In this document: positions 27,044-36,433 of the stretch, piece after piece
How positions within the stretch are numbered: position 1 is the first letter of the stretch
Layout of the letters: the number at the start of each line of letters is the position of its first letter
Assembly (NCBI GenBank): GCA_964647825.1
Contig: CAZYJL010000001.1
Coordinates: forward strand, 124,001 to 188,000
DNA from: VFKI01 sp964647825
Lineage (GTDB): Bacteria; Pseudomonadota; Gammaproteobacteria; DSM-16500
Direction: 5' to 3'
Length of the DNA stretch: 64,000 nucleotides
Notes under the pieces: model-generated
Seen by the model: the letters and a program-made list of their open reading frames with translations, nothing else
Database searches by the model: none
What the model was told of the DNA's origin: nothing
Program-made: the position numbers and the translations under genes

Positions 27044-27679
27044 ATGAAGCAACTCACTGAAAAAATGATTAATGCTTGGCTGGCACTCGACCCGGATAGC
27101 TTGCGTCGAATCCGTCCTTTACACAATAAAATTATTGAATTTCGTTTTACTGGCACGGGATTAACCATCCCTTTGTTATTTACCCAAACCGGCGTATCAC
27201 TTTGTCAGGTATCCGACTCACCGGCTGATCTCGTGCTATCTGGTACACCATTTAGCTTTCTACGTTTACACCTCTCCGGCAAAACGCGTTCCGATGACGT
27301 GCAAGTCACTGGCGATATGGAACTCGCGCACCCTCTTCTCACTTTATTTAAAGACATGGCGATTGATTGGGAAGAGCATCTCTCGCACTTCACTGGTGAT
27401 GTGATTGCCACTCAATTGGGTAATGCATATCGTAGGGTGCGCGCAGCAACGCAATACACAAAGACACAATTCACACAATCACTCAGCGATTGGTTACACG
27501 AAGAAATTCAACTGTCTCCACCGCGCGAAGCAATTGCCGATTTTCTCAATGATGTCGATGAATTTCGTCTTGCTGTTGACCGACTCACTGCAAGAATACA
27601 ACAATTAGACAGCGACAATTCTTTTTTTATTAAGGAAAATCCATCTACGCATACGAAAAAAAGGGATACATCGGTATGA
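27044..27679 (+). CDS. ubiJ: Ubiquinone biosynthesis accessory factor UbiJ (SCP2 domain)
   Basis: This lipid-binding scaffold of the cytosolic ubiquinone biosynthesis complex carries intermediates. The N-terminal two-thirds match the SCP2 sterol-carrier fold (LVLSGTPFSFLRL, VQVTGDMELAHPLLTLFKDM, DWEEHLSHFTGDVIATQLG). The C-terminal third is a helical segment ending in a coiled region (FLNDVDEFRLAVDRLTARIQQL), as in E. coli UbiJ (YigP). Its 211 residues are normal. The stop overlaps the ubiB start (ATGA). Confidence 0.92.
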   Translation: MKQLTEKMINAWLALDPDSLRRIRPLHNKIIEFRFTGTGLTIPLLFTQTGVSLCQVSDSPADLVLSGTPFSFLRLHLSGKTRSDDVQVTGDMELAHPLLTLFKDMAIDWEEHLSHFTGDVIATQLGNAYRRVRAATQYTKTQFTQSLSDWLHEEIQLSPPREAIADFLNDVDEFRLAVDRLTARIQQLDSDNSFFIKENPSTHTKKRDTSV

Positions 27680-29256
27680 AATCATTCTCTCGTTTTTTTC
27701 GTCTCACACGCATTAGTTTTATTTTAGTACGCTATAATCTTGATGAATTTATTTTTGGCATAACGTGGTTTTATCCATTACGTTTTCTAAAATATTTTAA
27801 TCCATGGTATTGGTTACTACGCAAACGCATGACCCGCGCTGAAAGATTACGCTGTGCGCTTGTCGAACTCGGTCCTATTTTTATTAAAGCGGGACAATTA
27901 CTTTCAACGCGTCGCGATCTTTTACCTGACGACATTGCAACCGAATTAGAAAAATTACAAGATCGTGTGCCCCCTTTTCCTGCAGCCGTTGCAAAGCAAA
28001 TCATTGCTGACTCACTTGGTACAGAGTGGCGTCATGCTTTCACGGAATTCTCTGATATACCTTTGGCTTCAGCGTCAATTGCTCAAGTACACGCTGCCAC
28101 ACTCATCAATGGCAAAAAAGTGGTGATTAAAGTCTTACGTCCTGAAATTCGTAAAATCATTGATCGTGATATTGATTTATTATTTACTTTAGCACGTCTC
28201 GCACAAAAACATCATCGCGAAGCGCGTCGTTTTAAACCGATTGAAATGGTTTCAGAAATCGCTGCAACATTACATGATGAACTCGATTTACAACGCGAAG
28301 GGGCCAACGCTTCACAATTACGCCGCAATTTCAAATATTCTGATTTACTTTATATACCTGAGATTGAATGGGCCTATTCAAAAAATAATGTGTTAGTGCT
28401 TGAACGTATCGAAGGGATTCCGATTCATCAAACAGAGACATTGCGCGCTGCTGGTTTTGATATGAAAAAATTAGCAGAGCGTGGTGTCGAAATATTTTTT
28501 ACCCAAGTTTTTCGTGATAGTTTTTTTCATGCGGATATGCACCCTGGAAATATCTTTGCAAATATAAAAGACCCAGCAAATCCAAGTTATATTGCTGTTG
28601 ATTTTGGCATTGTTGGATCGCTTAATACACGAGACCAACGTTATCTAGCAGAAAATATGTTGGCGTTTTTTAAACGTGATTACCAACGTGTGGCAGAATT
28701 ACATGTCGCCTCAGGCTGGCTTGCCCCAACGACGCGCATTGATCAATTTGAAGGTGCCATTCGTGCGGTGTGCGAGCCGATTTTTGAGAGACCCTTACGT
28801 GATATTTCATTTGGTCAATTATTGTTGCGTCTCTTCCAGACTGCGCGCCGCTTTGAAATGAATATTCAACCGCAATTAATTTTATTACAAAAAACACTCA
28901 TGAATATTGAAGGTGTAGGCAGACAACTTTATCCTGATTTAGATTTATGGAAAACAGCTGCGCCATTTTTGGAAAACTGGTTAAAAAAACAAATCGGCAC
29001 GAAGGCATTTTTCCGTAAAGTAAAACAAAATATTCCGTATTGGGCAGAAAAAATGCCGGAAGTACCTGGATTAATCTACGATATTCTGCAAAAAACACAG
29101 GCTTCAAACGAAAAAAATCATTTTCCAACGCAACAATTTATTCGTAATAAAACGGCGACAACATCTATTTCTTTTTTTGGACGCATAAGCTGGTTTTTAA
29201 TGGGTAGCATCACTATGTTCGCATTAATTTGCGCCATATTTTGGTTAATTGTCTAG
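27676..29256 (+). CDS. ubiB: Ubiquinone biosynthesis ATPase/kinase-like protein UbiB
   Basis: This atypical protein-kinase-like (ABC1/ADCK) ATPase is required for ubiquinone synthesis. The KAGQLLSTRRDLLPD (KxGQ) motif, the substitution of Ala for Gly in the nucleotide loop (PLASASIAQVHAA) and the catalytic FFHADMHPGNIF and AVDFGIVG segments are all present. A C-terminal membrane anchor is visible (FLMGSITMFALICAIFWLIV). Its 526 residues fit the family. It is translationally coupled to ubiJ. Confidence 0.96.
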   Translation: MKSFSRFFRLTRISFILVRYNLDEFIFGITWFYPLRFLKYFNPWYWLLRKRMTRAERLRCALVELGPIFIKAGQLLSTRRDLLPDDIATELEKLQDRVPPFPAAVAKQIIADSLGTEWRHAFTEFSDIPLASASIAQVHAATLINGKKVVIKVLRPEIRKIIDRDIDLLFTLARLAQKHHREARRFKPIEMVSEIAATLHDELDLQREGANASQLRRNFKYSDLLYIPEIEWAYSKNNVLVLERIEGIPIHQTETLRAAGFDMKKLAERGVEIFFTQVFRDSFFHADMHPGNIFANIKDPANPSYIAVDFGIVGSLNTRDQRYLAENMLAFFKRDYQRVAELHVASGWLAPTTRIDQFEGAIRAVCEPIFERPLRDISFGQLLLRLFQTARRFEMNIQPQLILLQKTLMNIEGVGRQLYPDLDLWKTAAPFLENWLKKQIGTKAFFRKVKQNIPYWAEKMPEVPGLIYDILQKTQASNEKNHFPTQQFIRNKTATTSISFFGRISWFLMGSITMFALICAIFWLIV

Positions 29257-29258
29257 CA

Positions 29259-30527
29259 ATGAAATATTTAAATTCATTATTATTCTGGATTTTAATTGCA
29301 TTTATCTTTGGTTCTCTCATTGGTATTTTTCTGCCGATCGAAATTGCAAATCTACTTGCACCATTAGGTACATGTTTTATACGTCTCATTAGAATTTTTA
29401 TTGCGCCTATTATTTTTTTGACGGTTGCTGAGGGTATTGCAAAAGCAGGGTCAGTGAAATCATTTGGTAAAACCGTACTTTATGCATTCATTTATTTTGA
29501 AATTATCTCTACTTTAGCTTTATTGCTAGGCTGGCTCGTTGCTGTCATCTTCCAACCAGGCAATCACATAAATGCAACAATAGCGCAACTTGATACAAGT
29601 AGTATTGCTGACTTCATTAAAGATTCAAAACACTTTACGGTGAGTAAATTTTTAATAGACATTATTCCAACTAGCATGATTACTCCTTTTACTGAAAATA
29701 AAATGTTACAAGTTTTATTTTTAGCAATTTTAGTTGGTATAGCGTTACTTAATACTCCTGAAAAATACACAAAATCGATTATTACAACTATGGAAAATAT
29801 CACGCATTGCCTTTTTAAAATCATTCAATTAATCATGTACGCATCCCCCTTGGGTATCCTTGGCGCCATGGCTTATACCACGGCACATTTTGGTGGTCAT
29901 TTATTACTACCATTATTTCGTTTAGTAGGTTTATTTTGGGCTACCGGACTTTTTTTTATCATCGTTATATTAGGCACTGTTGCAAAATTTTCTGGTTTTT
30001 CACTATGGCAATTTATCAAATACATTTTTCCAGAAATATTATTAGTTGCAGGAACAGCATCCAGTGAATCTGCATTACCCCAATTAATGCGAAAACTAGA
30101 AAATCTAGGAGGTAATGAAAAAACAGTTGGTATTGTCGTACCGTGGGGCTATTCCTTTAATCTTGACGGTACAAATATTTACATCACGCTTGCTGCATTT
30201 TTTATAGCTCAAAGTTTTGGTATACATCTAACGATAAGTGAAACACTTTTGCTTTTTACCACTGCCATGTTATCTAGTAAAGGCGCAGCAGGTGTCACAG
30301 GATCAGGATTTATTACCCTTGCTGCCACCTTAGCCGCTGTACCAAGCATTCCCACTGCAGGTATAGTACTCATCCTCGGGATTGATCGTTTTATGAGTGA
30401 TGGACGTTCAGTTATCAACTTCATTAGTAATGGTGTAGCGGGACTTGCAATCAGTTGTTGGCAAGGTGAAATCTCATCAAATTCTTTACAAAAAAAACTT
30501 CTTAGTCACCATTATTCAGATACCTAA
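29259..30527 (+). CDS. Dicarboxylate/amino-acid:cation symporter (DAACS family, GltP/DctA-like)
   Basis: This is an inner-membrane importer of glutamate/aspartate or C4-dicarboxylates driven by Na+ or H+. The serine-rich re-entrant loop GTASSESALPQLMRKLE, the VVPWGYSFNLDGTNIY block and the SSKGAAGVTGSGF loop are family hallmarks. Its 422 residues have eight helices plus two hairpins. The start at 29259 (MKYLNSLLF) lies two bases after the ubiB stop, and no strong ribosome-binding site is seen. Glutamate import would fit the NAD-glutamate dehydrogenase elsewhere in the window, but the substrate is not proven. Confidence 0.9.
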   Translation: MKYLNSLLFWILIAFIFGSLIGIFLPIEIANLLAPLGTCFIRLIRIFIAPIIFLTVAEGIAKAGSVKSFGKTVLYAFIYFEIISTLALLLGWLVAVIFQPGNHINATIAQLDTSSIADFIKDSKHFTVSKFLIDIIPTSMITPFTENKMLQVLFLAILVGIALLNTPEKYTKSIITTMENITHCLFKIIQLIMYASPLGILGAMAYTTAHFGGHLLLPLFRLVGLFWATGLFFIIVILGTVAKFSGFSLWQFIKYIFPEILLVAGTASSESALPQLMRKLENLGGNEKTVGIVVPWGYSFNLDGTNIYITLAAFFIAQSFGIHLTISETLLLFTTAMLSSKGAAGVTGSGFITLAATLAAVPSIPTAGIVLILGIDRFMSDGRSVINFISNGVAGLAISCWQGEISSNSLQKKLLSHHYSDT

Positions 30528-30615
30528 TAAAAGTAAATGATCTTCATCAAACTGCACAGAACCATCATAATTCTTGTAATTCATTAGGTTTTTCATGGCA
30601 ACCCCTCTTGCTGTA

Positions 30616-30704
30616 AATAGTCACTGGCGTGAAATGTATTGATAAAGACTTTCATCTCTCCCTTGTGGGAGAAAAGTAAATACATTTTGCGCCAGCGACT
30701 AAAT
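30616..30704. repeat. Palindromic repeat with inner hairpin
   Basis: Outer arms AGTCACTGGCGTGAAATGTAT and (complemented) AGTCGCTGGCGCAAAATGTAT differ at a few positions but pair. Inside, CTCCC-TTGT-GGGAG forms a second stem. It lies between convergent genes (symporter and dacB) and may act as a bidirectional terminator or be a relic repeat. Confidence 0.6.
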
Positions 30705-30745
30705 ATACTTTTATTTTTATTTGCTTAATGATTGATAACAAATAA

Positions 30746-32308
30746 TTAACCCCGCTTAAATCTGACCAATGCCGTGGCAATTGCATCTTCCATTTCACGG
30801 TATTTCCAGACATAACCTTTATGACCATTCACTAAAATCACGAAAGCAACTGGCTCACGATCGCGCGTAATCGCATAGCCTGCCAATGAAATCACACCGG
30901 AATCTGACATCGTGCCTGTTTTTGCGCGCACGCGCCCTTTTACATTTTTTAAACGATTTTTTAGCGTGCCATCTTGTCCTGCAACGGGTAATGATGAAAT
31001 AAATTCATAACTTGTATTTTCATTATGAAAAGCAAAATCTAACACTCGCATTAATTGTGCTGGACTCACTTGATTGTCACGCGACAAACCCGAACCATCT
31101 AAAGTTTTTAAGCCAGAAGTATCTACTTTAATTTGTTGTCGTAAAATTTCACTCACCGCAAAACGTCCATTTTGCCAATTACCCGGTTGCAAGGTATACA
31201 CTTGGCCCATTTTTTTGAATAATGAACCCGCAATAATATTATCGGATTTTTTTAACATTTCATTAATTAAACTATGCAATGGTTTTGATTGATGTGTTGC
31301 TAATTCAAATAATCCAGCAGGCGCTGTACCGACCATCACATTGCCACCTACCACAATATGACTCGATTTAAATAACGATTTTAATAATGACTCATTGTAA
31401 TGCGGCACATCCATAATCACGACACTGGCGCTTCGTGAATAATGCCCTCGTGGTAAACAACCTGCTAAATCAATTGTATTATCTGCTTCACTTTTCACAG
31501 CAACATGACAATTATGTGCAGCAGGGGAACGAGTTATCACCTCATTTTTGATGGCAGAATAAAAATAACGTGGACTTTCTACGACAACAGCAGGACGATT
31601 CACTTGTTTTGCTGGGACAATACTAAATAAAAGACAATTATGATTGATAATACTTGCGCTAATGGGTGCCGCATAACAATACGTGCGATCTTTCCCCATC
31701 CAACCGGGACCGACGGTATCGCCATTATAGGCAGAATTATCAATATAAATATTACCCTTGATTGCGTGAATCTGTTGCGATTTTAGTGCAACCATTAAAT
31801 CCGTTAAGTCATACCAAGTTAATGTGGGATCACCACCATGCACTAAATATAAATTACCCTCCAATATCCCACCATTTACGCGCTTCGCATCTGTCAAAAC
31901 ACGTGTCGTAAATCGATAGTCTGGGCCTAAAAATAATAAGGCAGCTTCTGCTGTTAAAATTTTCAGGGTACTGGCAGGGGTAAATAATACTTGTGGATTC
32001 TTGCGATATAATACATCGCCTTGTTTCATCGAGCGCACTTCTACCCCAATGGTCGCTGTGGTATCGACTTGCTGGATAGCACGTTGAATCTCTGTCACCA
32101 ATGCTGCCCTGCCATATAATGTCGACGTTGCGGGCGCGGCATGATACGAAAGAAAGCGAGAATGCGTTCGATGACCGTGATGCGGCTTAACATGTTTATG
32201 GTGCGCATGATGCAAATGATGCGCTGTCATATGCGCTGAAACAGGCAATAAATAACCCAACAATGCAAACAGCCCGATAACTCGCCATAACTGTTTTACT
32301 GGCTGCAT
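30746..32308 (-). CDS. dacB: D-alanyl-D-alanine carboxypeptidase/endopeptidase (PBP4, DacB)
   Basis: This periplasmic peptidase trims or cleaves peptidoglycan cross-links. Catalytic motifs are complete: Ser113-Thr-Leu-Lys116 (SxxK), GSGLSRDN (SxN) and KTGTMSDSG. The large insertion after SxxK that defines class C PBPs is present. A signal peptide precedes residue about 25. It is followed by an unusual linker with 12 histidines among residues 26-49. Its 520 residues are somewhat longer than E. coli DacB (477). AAGGGAG precedes the ATG. Confidence 0.92.
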   Translation of the reverse strand: MQPVKQLWRVIGLFALLGYLLPVSAHMTAHHLHHAHHKHVKPHHGHRTHSRFLSYHAAPATSTLYGRAALVTEIQRAIQQVDTTATIGVEVRSMKQGDVLYRKNPQVLFTPASTLKILTAEAALLFLGPDYRFTTRVLTDAKRVNGGILEGNLYLVHGGDPTLTWYDLTDLMVALKSQQIHAIKGNIYIDNSAYNGDTVGPGWMGKDRTYCYAAPISASIINHNCLLFSIVPAKQVNRPAVVVESPRYFYSAIKNEVITRSPAAHNCHVAVKSEADNTIDLAGCLPRGHYSRSASVVIMDVPHYNESLLKSLFKSSHIVVGGNVMVGTAPAGLFELATHQSKPLHSLINEMLKKSDNIIAGSLFKKMGQVYTLQPGNWQNGRFAVSEILRQQIKVDTSGLKTLDGSGLSRDNQVSPAQLMRVLDFAFHNENTSYEFISSLPVAGQDGTLKNRLKNVKGRVRAKTGTMSDSGVISLAGYAITRDREPVAFVILVNGHKGYVWKYREMEDAIATALVRFKRG

Positions 32309-32443
32309 TCAAACTCCCTTTTGCACAAACATTAATCACCTAATTGCACCAAAGTGCTGAGCGCTTCCTTGTTACCTATCATGTCATATTTTAACCCAGC
32401 TGGAAAAGTTTACGCGAGAAGAGATCGTCACTGAACTTGAAAT

Positions 32444-32627
32444 ATAATCACTCAGTAAGGCGTATTTTTTTGCTTATCTGCATATCAGTCATCGATTAGC
32501 TGTTGCATGTGATCAAAGCCTTGCCCTTTCCTATCAAATGAAACGTACTTTTATCAGAAAAAGACAGCTTGCTATTTGGCAATTGCGATTAGTTACGCAA
32601 AAAAACACATCCCCGCCGAGCGATTAC
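32444..32627 (+). mobile_element. Palindromic MITE-like element, copy 5
   Basis: This 184-bp, more diverged copy is flanked by CTTGAAAT / CTTGAACT (7 of 8). Tips are ATAATC/GATTAC. Arms GTATTTTTTTGCTTATCTG and (complemented) GTGTTTTTTTGCGTAACT still pair. The core has the CATATCAG subtype. It lies in the divergent gap between dacB and the small ORFs; the rest of that 386-bp gap shows nothing recognisable. Confidence 0.85.
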
Positions 32628-32694
32628 CTTGAACTACGTACGCTAAGCTGTGTTACACTATGTCGCATTGCTATATTGAAGGTTTTTCATTTTT

Positions 32695-32895
32695 ATGGCT
32701 AATCAATCAATTAAACCCAATTTTACCAGTGAAATTGACCTTTTTTTACAAGCCTTTGACCAAAAGCATCCCAGCCTGTCATTATCACAACAAATAGAGA
32801 TAGAAAAATCTCAGCGTATCGCACAATTACGTGATCACGAAACTGCTCCATCGACCACTCATCACACAACAACAATCGAATGGAAAGACTTTTGA
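32695..32895 (+). CDS. Small hypothetical protein (66 aa)
   Basis: This is a 66-residue polar product, Gln/His/Ser-rich, with a helical middle (LSLSQQIEIEKSQRIAQLRD) and a Thr/His-rich tail. It has no membrane segment or known motif. It overlaps the next small gene by 16 bases, and the two together precede an MFS gene, so three short-overlap genes probably form one transcript. Function is unknown. Confidence 0.55.
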   Translation: MANQSIKPNFTSEIDLFLQAFDQKHPSLSLSQQIEIEKSQRIAQLRDHETAPSTTHHTTTIEWKDF

Positions 32896-33122
32896 AACGA
32901 CTCACTGACCAGATTATACCCTTTCTTTTACTAGGGATCCTCATTGTCTTAGTAGTAATTGGTATCGTTGTTTTTTCATGGATTTTAATTGTAGGCGCTA
33001 TCACTGGTCTCGTTTTATACGCTATCGCTTGGCTTCGCCATAAACTCTTTCCTTCTCGTCACAAAAATCTACAAACAGGCACGGAGCATCGGGGCCGCAC
33101 CTTTGACAACGAAAATCAATAA
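32880..33122 (+). CDS. Small membrane protein (80 aa)
   Basis: It has two hydrophobic segments, IIPFLLLGILIVLVVIGIVVF and ILIVGAITGLVLYAIAW, followed by a basic, polar tail. The start lies inside the preceding gene and the end overlaps the MFS gene by 20 bases, which suggests translational coupling in a three-gene unit. Family not recognised. It could be a partner of the transporter, but that is a guess. Confidence 0.55.
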   Translation: MERLLKRLTDQIIPFLLLGILIVLVVIGIVVFSWILIVGAITGLVLYAIAWLRHKLFPSRHKNLQTGTEHRGRTFDNENQ

Positions 33123-34356
33123 ACCCACTTCTCTTTATTCTTTACTGCTAATTCAAATTTTTGACCATACGAGCTTAAATACCATTACGCCGGTATTAAC
33201 CCTCTTATTTTTTGATTTACAAAGCAGCCTCTTTTCGCCGGATACACCCCAAGAAACGCGACGATACTGGTTTGGTCTGTGTCTAGCGCTACCACATGCG
33301 CTTAACTTAGTTGTCACACCTTTTCTGAGTATCTTGTCAGATACCTTTGGGCGAAAAAAATTATTACTCGTTAGTCTGCTTGGCGCTTTCGTATTTGCAC
33401 TCACCACTGCTTTTGGCATTTTTTACGGCTCGTTGACTGTTGTCGTGGTCGGCTGCTTATTACGTGGGATTTTTTCTCGTACTAATCCTATCGCACAAGC
33501 AGTCATTGGTGATATTGCACCGCCTGAAAAAAAAATAATCTATATGGGCTATCTACAAACAGCGATTTCTCTTGGAGCATTAACTGGCCCCTTAATCGGT
33601 GGGTATTTAGCAAACTCTTTTTTATTTAATCGATTTAATTTTTCATTACCTTTATTTGTCTCTGCAGTGATCGCAGGCATAGGTACTCTTTTAACTGTGT
33701 ATTCATTTCAAGAAACATTTTCTGGAAAAAAACAACTTTCTGAAAAAATAGCTCCCTCACAAAAATTATCTTGGCAAGCTATCTGCATTATTTTATTTGA
33801 TAAAAAAGTCTTACGAATATCAATGATTTTATTATTTTGTCAAATAAGCTGGAGTTTTTACTATCAGTTTATGCCGCCCATTCTCAAAACAGTATTTAAC
33901 GTCTCACCACAAACACTTGGTACATTCAGTAGCTTCATTGCGCTATGGCTTGCGCTAGGTGCCATGTTTGGTATTCGTTTGCTCGATCAATTTTTTTCTG
34001 CGACTGGCATTTTACGTACCGCACTCATCCTAATTTTACTCGGCACCACACTCACCCTTTTGATTTTTTTAACCCATCCAAACTCAACTTATCGTTTTCT
34101 TATTTGGCTGGCAGCCATTCCAGTTGCAGTGGGTGATGTCGTCGCATTTAGCTGTTTAACTGCCTCTTACTCAGAAGTGGTGTCGCGCGAAGCACAAGGA
34201 CGCGTCATGGGGGTTTGTTTTATTGTGATTGCACTAGTTTGGATGCTCACTGGCTTTTTTGGTAGTTATTTACTAATGGGGCTTAATCCATTATTCCCTC
34301 TGATCGTCGCACCTTTTGGCATGCTCGCTTCACTTGCTTTTACAAAAGAAATTTGA
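33103..34356 (+). CDS. MFS transporter, TetA-like (DHA1) family
   Basis: This is a 12-helix inner-membrane efflux-type carrier of 417 residues. The loop 2-3 motif is recognisable as LSDTFGRKKLLL, and a motif-C-like GALTGPLIGGYLA lies in helix 5, typical of drug:H+ antiporters. A central loop after helix 6 (FSGKKQLSEKIAPSQK) divides the two halves. The apparent start is TTG at 33103, overlapping the previous gene. The substrate is unknown; family membership alone does not show antibiotic resistance. Confidence 0.8.
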   Translation: MTTKINKPTSLYSLLLIQIFDHTSLNTITPVLTLLFFDLQSSLFSPDTPQETRRYWFGLCLALPHALNLVVTPFLSILSDTFGRKKLLLVSLLGAFVFALTTAFGIFYGSLTVVVVGCLLRGIFSRTNPIAQAVIGDIAPPEKKIIYMGYLQTAISLGALTGPLIGGYLANSFLFNRFNFSLPLFVSAVIAGIGTLLTVYSFQETFSGKKQLSEKIAPSQKLSWQAICIILFDKKVLRISMILLFCQISWSFYYQFMPPILKTVFNVSPQTLGTFSSFIALWLALGAMFGIRLLDQFFSATGILRTALILILLGTTLTLLIFLTHPNSTYRFLIWLAAIPVAVGDVVAFSCLTASYSEVVSREAQGRVMGVCFIVIALVWMLTGFFGSYLLMGLNPLFPLIVAPFGMLASLAFTKEI

Positions 34357-34425
34357 TTTTCTATTTTTTTAATTTGACTAGTTAATAAATAATGCAATTT
34401 TAGCAAGCATTTTTTCAATTTAAAG

Positions 34426-36372
34426 ATGAGATCACTTATGCTTAATCGTTTAACGTTAACCGAAATTCAGGAAGAAAAACTAGCTGGCTTACATCACGAA
34501 GCACTGATTAACGATGCTTTACAAGAAAAAAACGCTGATGTCATCACCACGGTCAACGATTATTTTGAACAAAAACGAGAAACACATCCTGAAGAAACAA
34601 AGCAATGCTTAACAGATTTAATTGCTCTCGCTATTTTACAAGCAAACAACATACTATTAGAATTTATCGTTAATAAATGTGTTACAGAAAAACTGACCTC
34701 GTGCTTCTCGAGAAAATATTCTGAGATAATTTATTTCAATATAATAGAAATCTTTAAAAAAAAAATGGGGCCCTCGCTTTATCTACAAAACGATATCTAT
34801 TTTTTTACAGAAAACATCAAAAAAAAGGGCTATTTTCAACAGAAAGACGCTATCTTATCCCAAAAAAACTGGACGATAGTCAAATTAATTATTGATGTAT
34901 TAGTAAGCGCAAAAGAGTCAAAACCATGGCCTTACAAAAGTTTATATGGCCATTTCCTAACTGGTTTAGCATTAGCATTAAACAGAAACGTATTTATTAC
35001 ACTATTTAAAACCAACGATCTATTTAGAAATGAATTTGTTGAGAATCTCAAAGCTCTCGAGGAATCAATTAGGAACGATTCTTCATTTTCTTTCAAAAAG
35101 GATACTGTGCCAAATAAAATATTATGGCTAGCAGTGGACTGCATAGCTTCAACGGATGAGACAGATATCAAAGCTGAAATTCAAGAAATTATTTTTAATG
35201 AAGTAAACCCTGCCACTGATACGCAATCAGCATATAAAGAACATATAAATAATACCTCTTTTCTAGCCTACTGCAAAAAAAGAGACTTTTTCCTTTTTGA
35301 CTCGCAAGAAAATCTAAAATATAGTTTTGATAAATATATTGCAAATTTCTATGATGTAGAAAATATCTTTACTATTTTAAATGAAGATAAAGATAATATT
35401 GCTCTTCTGTCAGAAAAAACTAAAATAAACCTTGCAAAGAAATTACTAAATTACTTCTACACTGAATTTAAAATCAATAGATACCAAATATCTGAAAAAG
35501 AAAAATCGCTTTATCGACCAGCTTTATATCATTTAATCAATAAATTATGTACTTCAGAATATTTTTCAATTTTGGATACTCTGACTATAGAGAACAAAGA
35601 GGAGAGATATCAATTTTGGCTAGATACCATTCAGCCTAGACTTACAACAGCGCAGGAAGATATCGATTTCAATCGTTTTCTTGACGTCACTCAAAATAAC
35701 TTATTTAAATCAGATCCAGAGTTACTTTGGCAATTAGCAGAAACACTTTATCATCATCGCATCAGTGGTAATGCAAAAGTGGCGCCGTTAGACTTCATTG
35801 ATCAATGTTATTCTCTCATTCCTTATGAAAACCCACACTATAAAACAGCCTGTAGCAGAAGGCTAAGCCTTACACTCGCCTCTCACGAAGAAAAGACAGA
35901 TTCTTTAGAATACGATGATAAATCGGAAATAAATCTACTTACACAAATTAGTTTAGCAAATGCATCATTATCCGAAGATGGTAGTCAGACTATTTTAAAC
36001 TATCTGTTTCAGAAAATATGCGATGAAACAGGACCCTACTCAGGTAGAAATATCAGTTTAAAACCAGAATTATTATTGCTTTTAATCGGTGAACATCAAA
36101 AAAAGATAAATGCACAACAGCTAGAAATTAAAAAACTGCAGCAAGAAAATAAAGAATTTAAAAAAATTATCAAAGAAACACTTTTACAACAACAAAGAGA
36201 AATGAACTCATTAAAAAACGAAATTAAAAAATATTCTGCAGAAGAAGGTACAGAAAACAAAAAAAATCTAGTACGAACTTCATCACCTTCAAAATTCTTT
36301 AAATCTATCTCTCAACCAACTGATGACTCAAAAGAAATAGTTCTATCGTTTCAAACGAATAAACTAAATTAA
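34426..36372 (+). CDS. Large hypothetical protein with C-terminal coiled coil (effector-like)
   Basis: I recognise no family. The 648-residue product is hydrophilic, mostly helical and very Lys/Glu/Asn-rich, with no signal peptide or membrane segment. A clear heptad coiled coil runs from KINAQQLEIKKLQQENKEF through LLQQQREMNSLKNEIKKY (about 560-605). A Ser-rich tail (TSSPSKFFKSISQPTDD) follows. Composition and layout resemble secreted effectors of Legionellales. It stands alone between the MFS gene and a strong bidirectional terminator. Its AT-rich coding contrasts with nearby housekeeping genes, which may reflect acquisition. Confidence 0.65.
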   Translation: MRSLMLNRLTLTEIQEEKLAGLHHEALINDALQEKNADVITTVNDYFEQKRETHPEETKQCLTDLIALAILQANNILLEFIVNKCVTEKLTSCFSRKYSEIIYFNIIEIFKKKMGPSLYLQNDIYFFTENIKKKGYFQQKDAILSQKNWTIVKLIIDVLVSAKESKPWPYKSLYGHFLTGLALALNRNVFITLFKTNDLFRNEFVENLKALEESIRNDSSFSFKKDTVPNKILWLAVDCIASTDETDIKAEIQEIIFNEVNPATDTQSAYKEHINNTSFLAYCKKRDFFLFDSQENLKYSFDKYIANFYDVENIFTILNEDKDNIALLSEKTKINLAKKLLNYFYTEFKINRYQISEKEKSLYRPALYHLINKLCTSEYFSILDTLTIENKEERYQFWLDTIQPRLTTAQEDIDFNRFLDVTQNNLFKSDPELLWQLAETLYHHRISGNAKVAPLDFIDQCYSLIPYENPHYKTACSRRLSLTLASHEEKTDSLEYDDKSEINLLTQISLANASLSEDGSQTILNYLFQKICDETGPYSGRNISLKPELLLLLIGEHQKKINAQQLEIKKLQQENKEFKKIIKETLLQQQREMNSLKNEIKKYSAEEGTENKKNLVRTSSPSKFFKSISQPTDDSKEIVLSFQTNKLN

Positions 36373-36383
36373 CTAAATATAAA

Positions 36384-36413
36384 AAAACGCACTGTACGAA
36401 TACAGTGCGTTTT
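36384..36413. terminator. Strong bidirectional intrinsic terminator
   Basis: A 13-bp perfect stem (AAAACGCACTGTA / TACAGTGCGTTTT) with a CGAA tetraloop has T-rich flanks on the right and A-rich flanks on the left. It serves the coiled-coil gene and the convergent outer-membrane protein gene. Confidence 0.9.
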
Positions 36414-36433
36414 GATTTTTTTTAGACTAGCTA

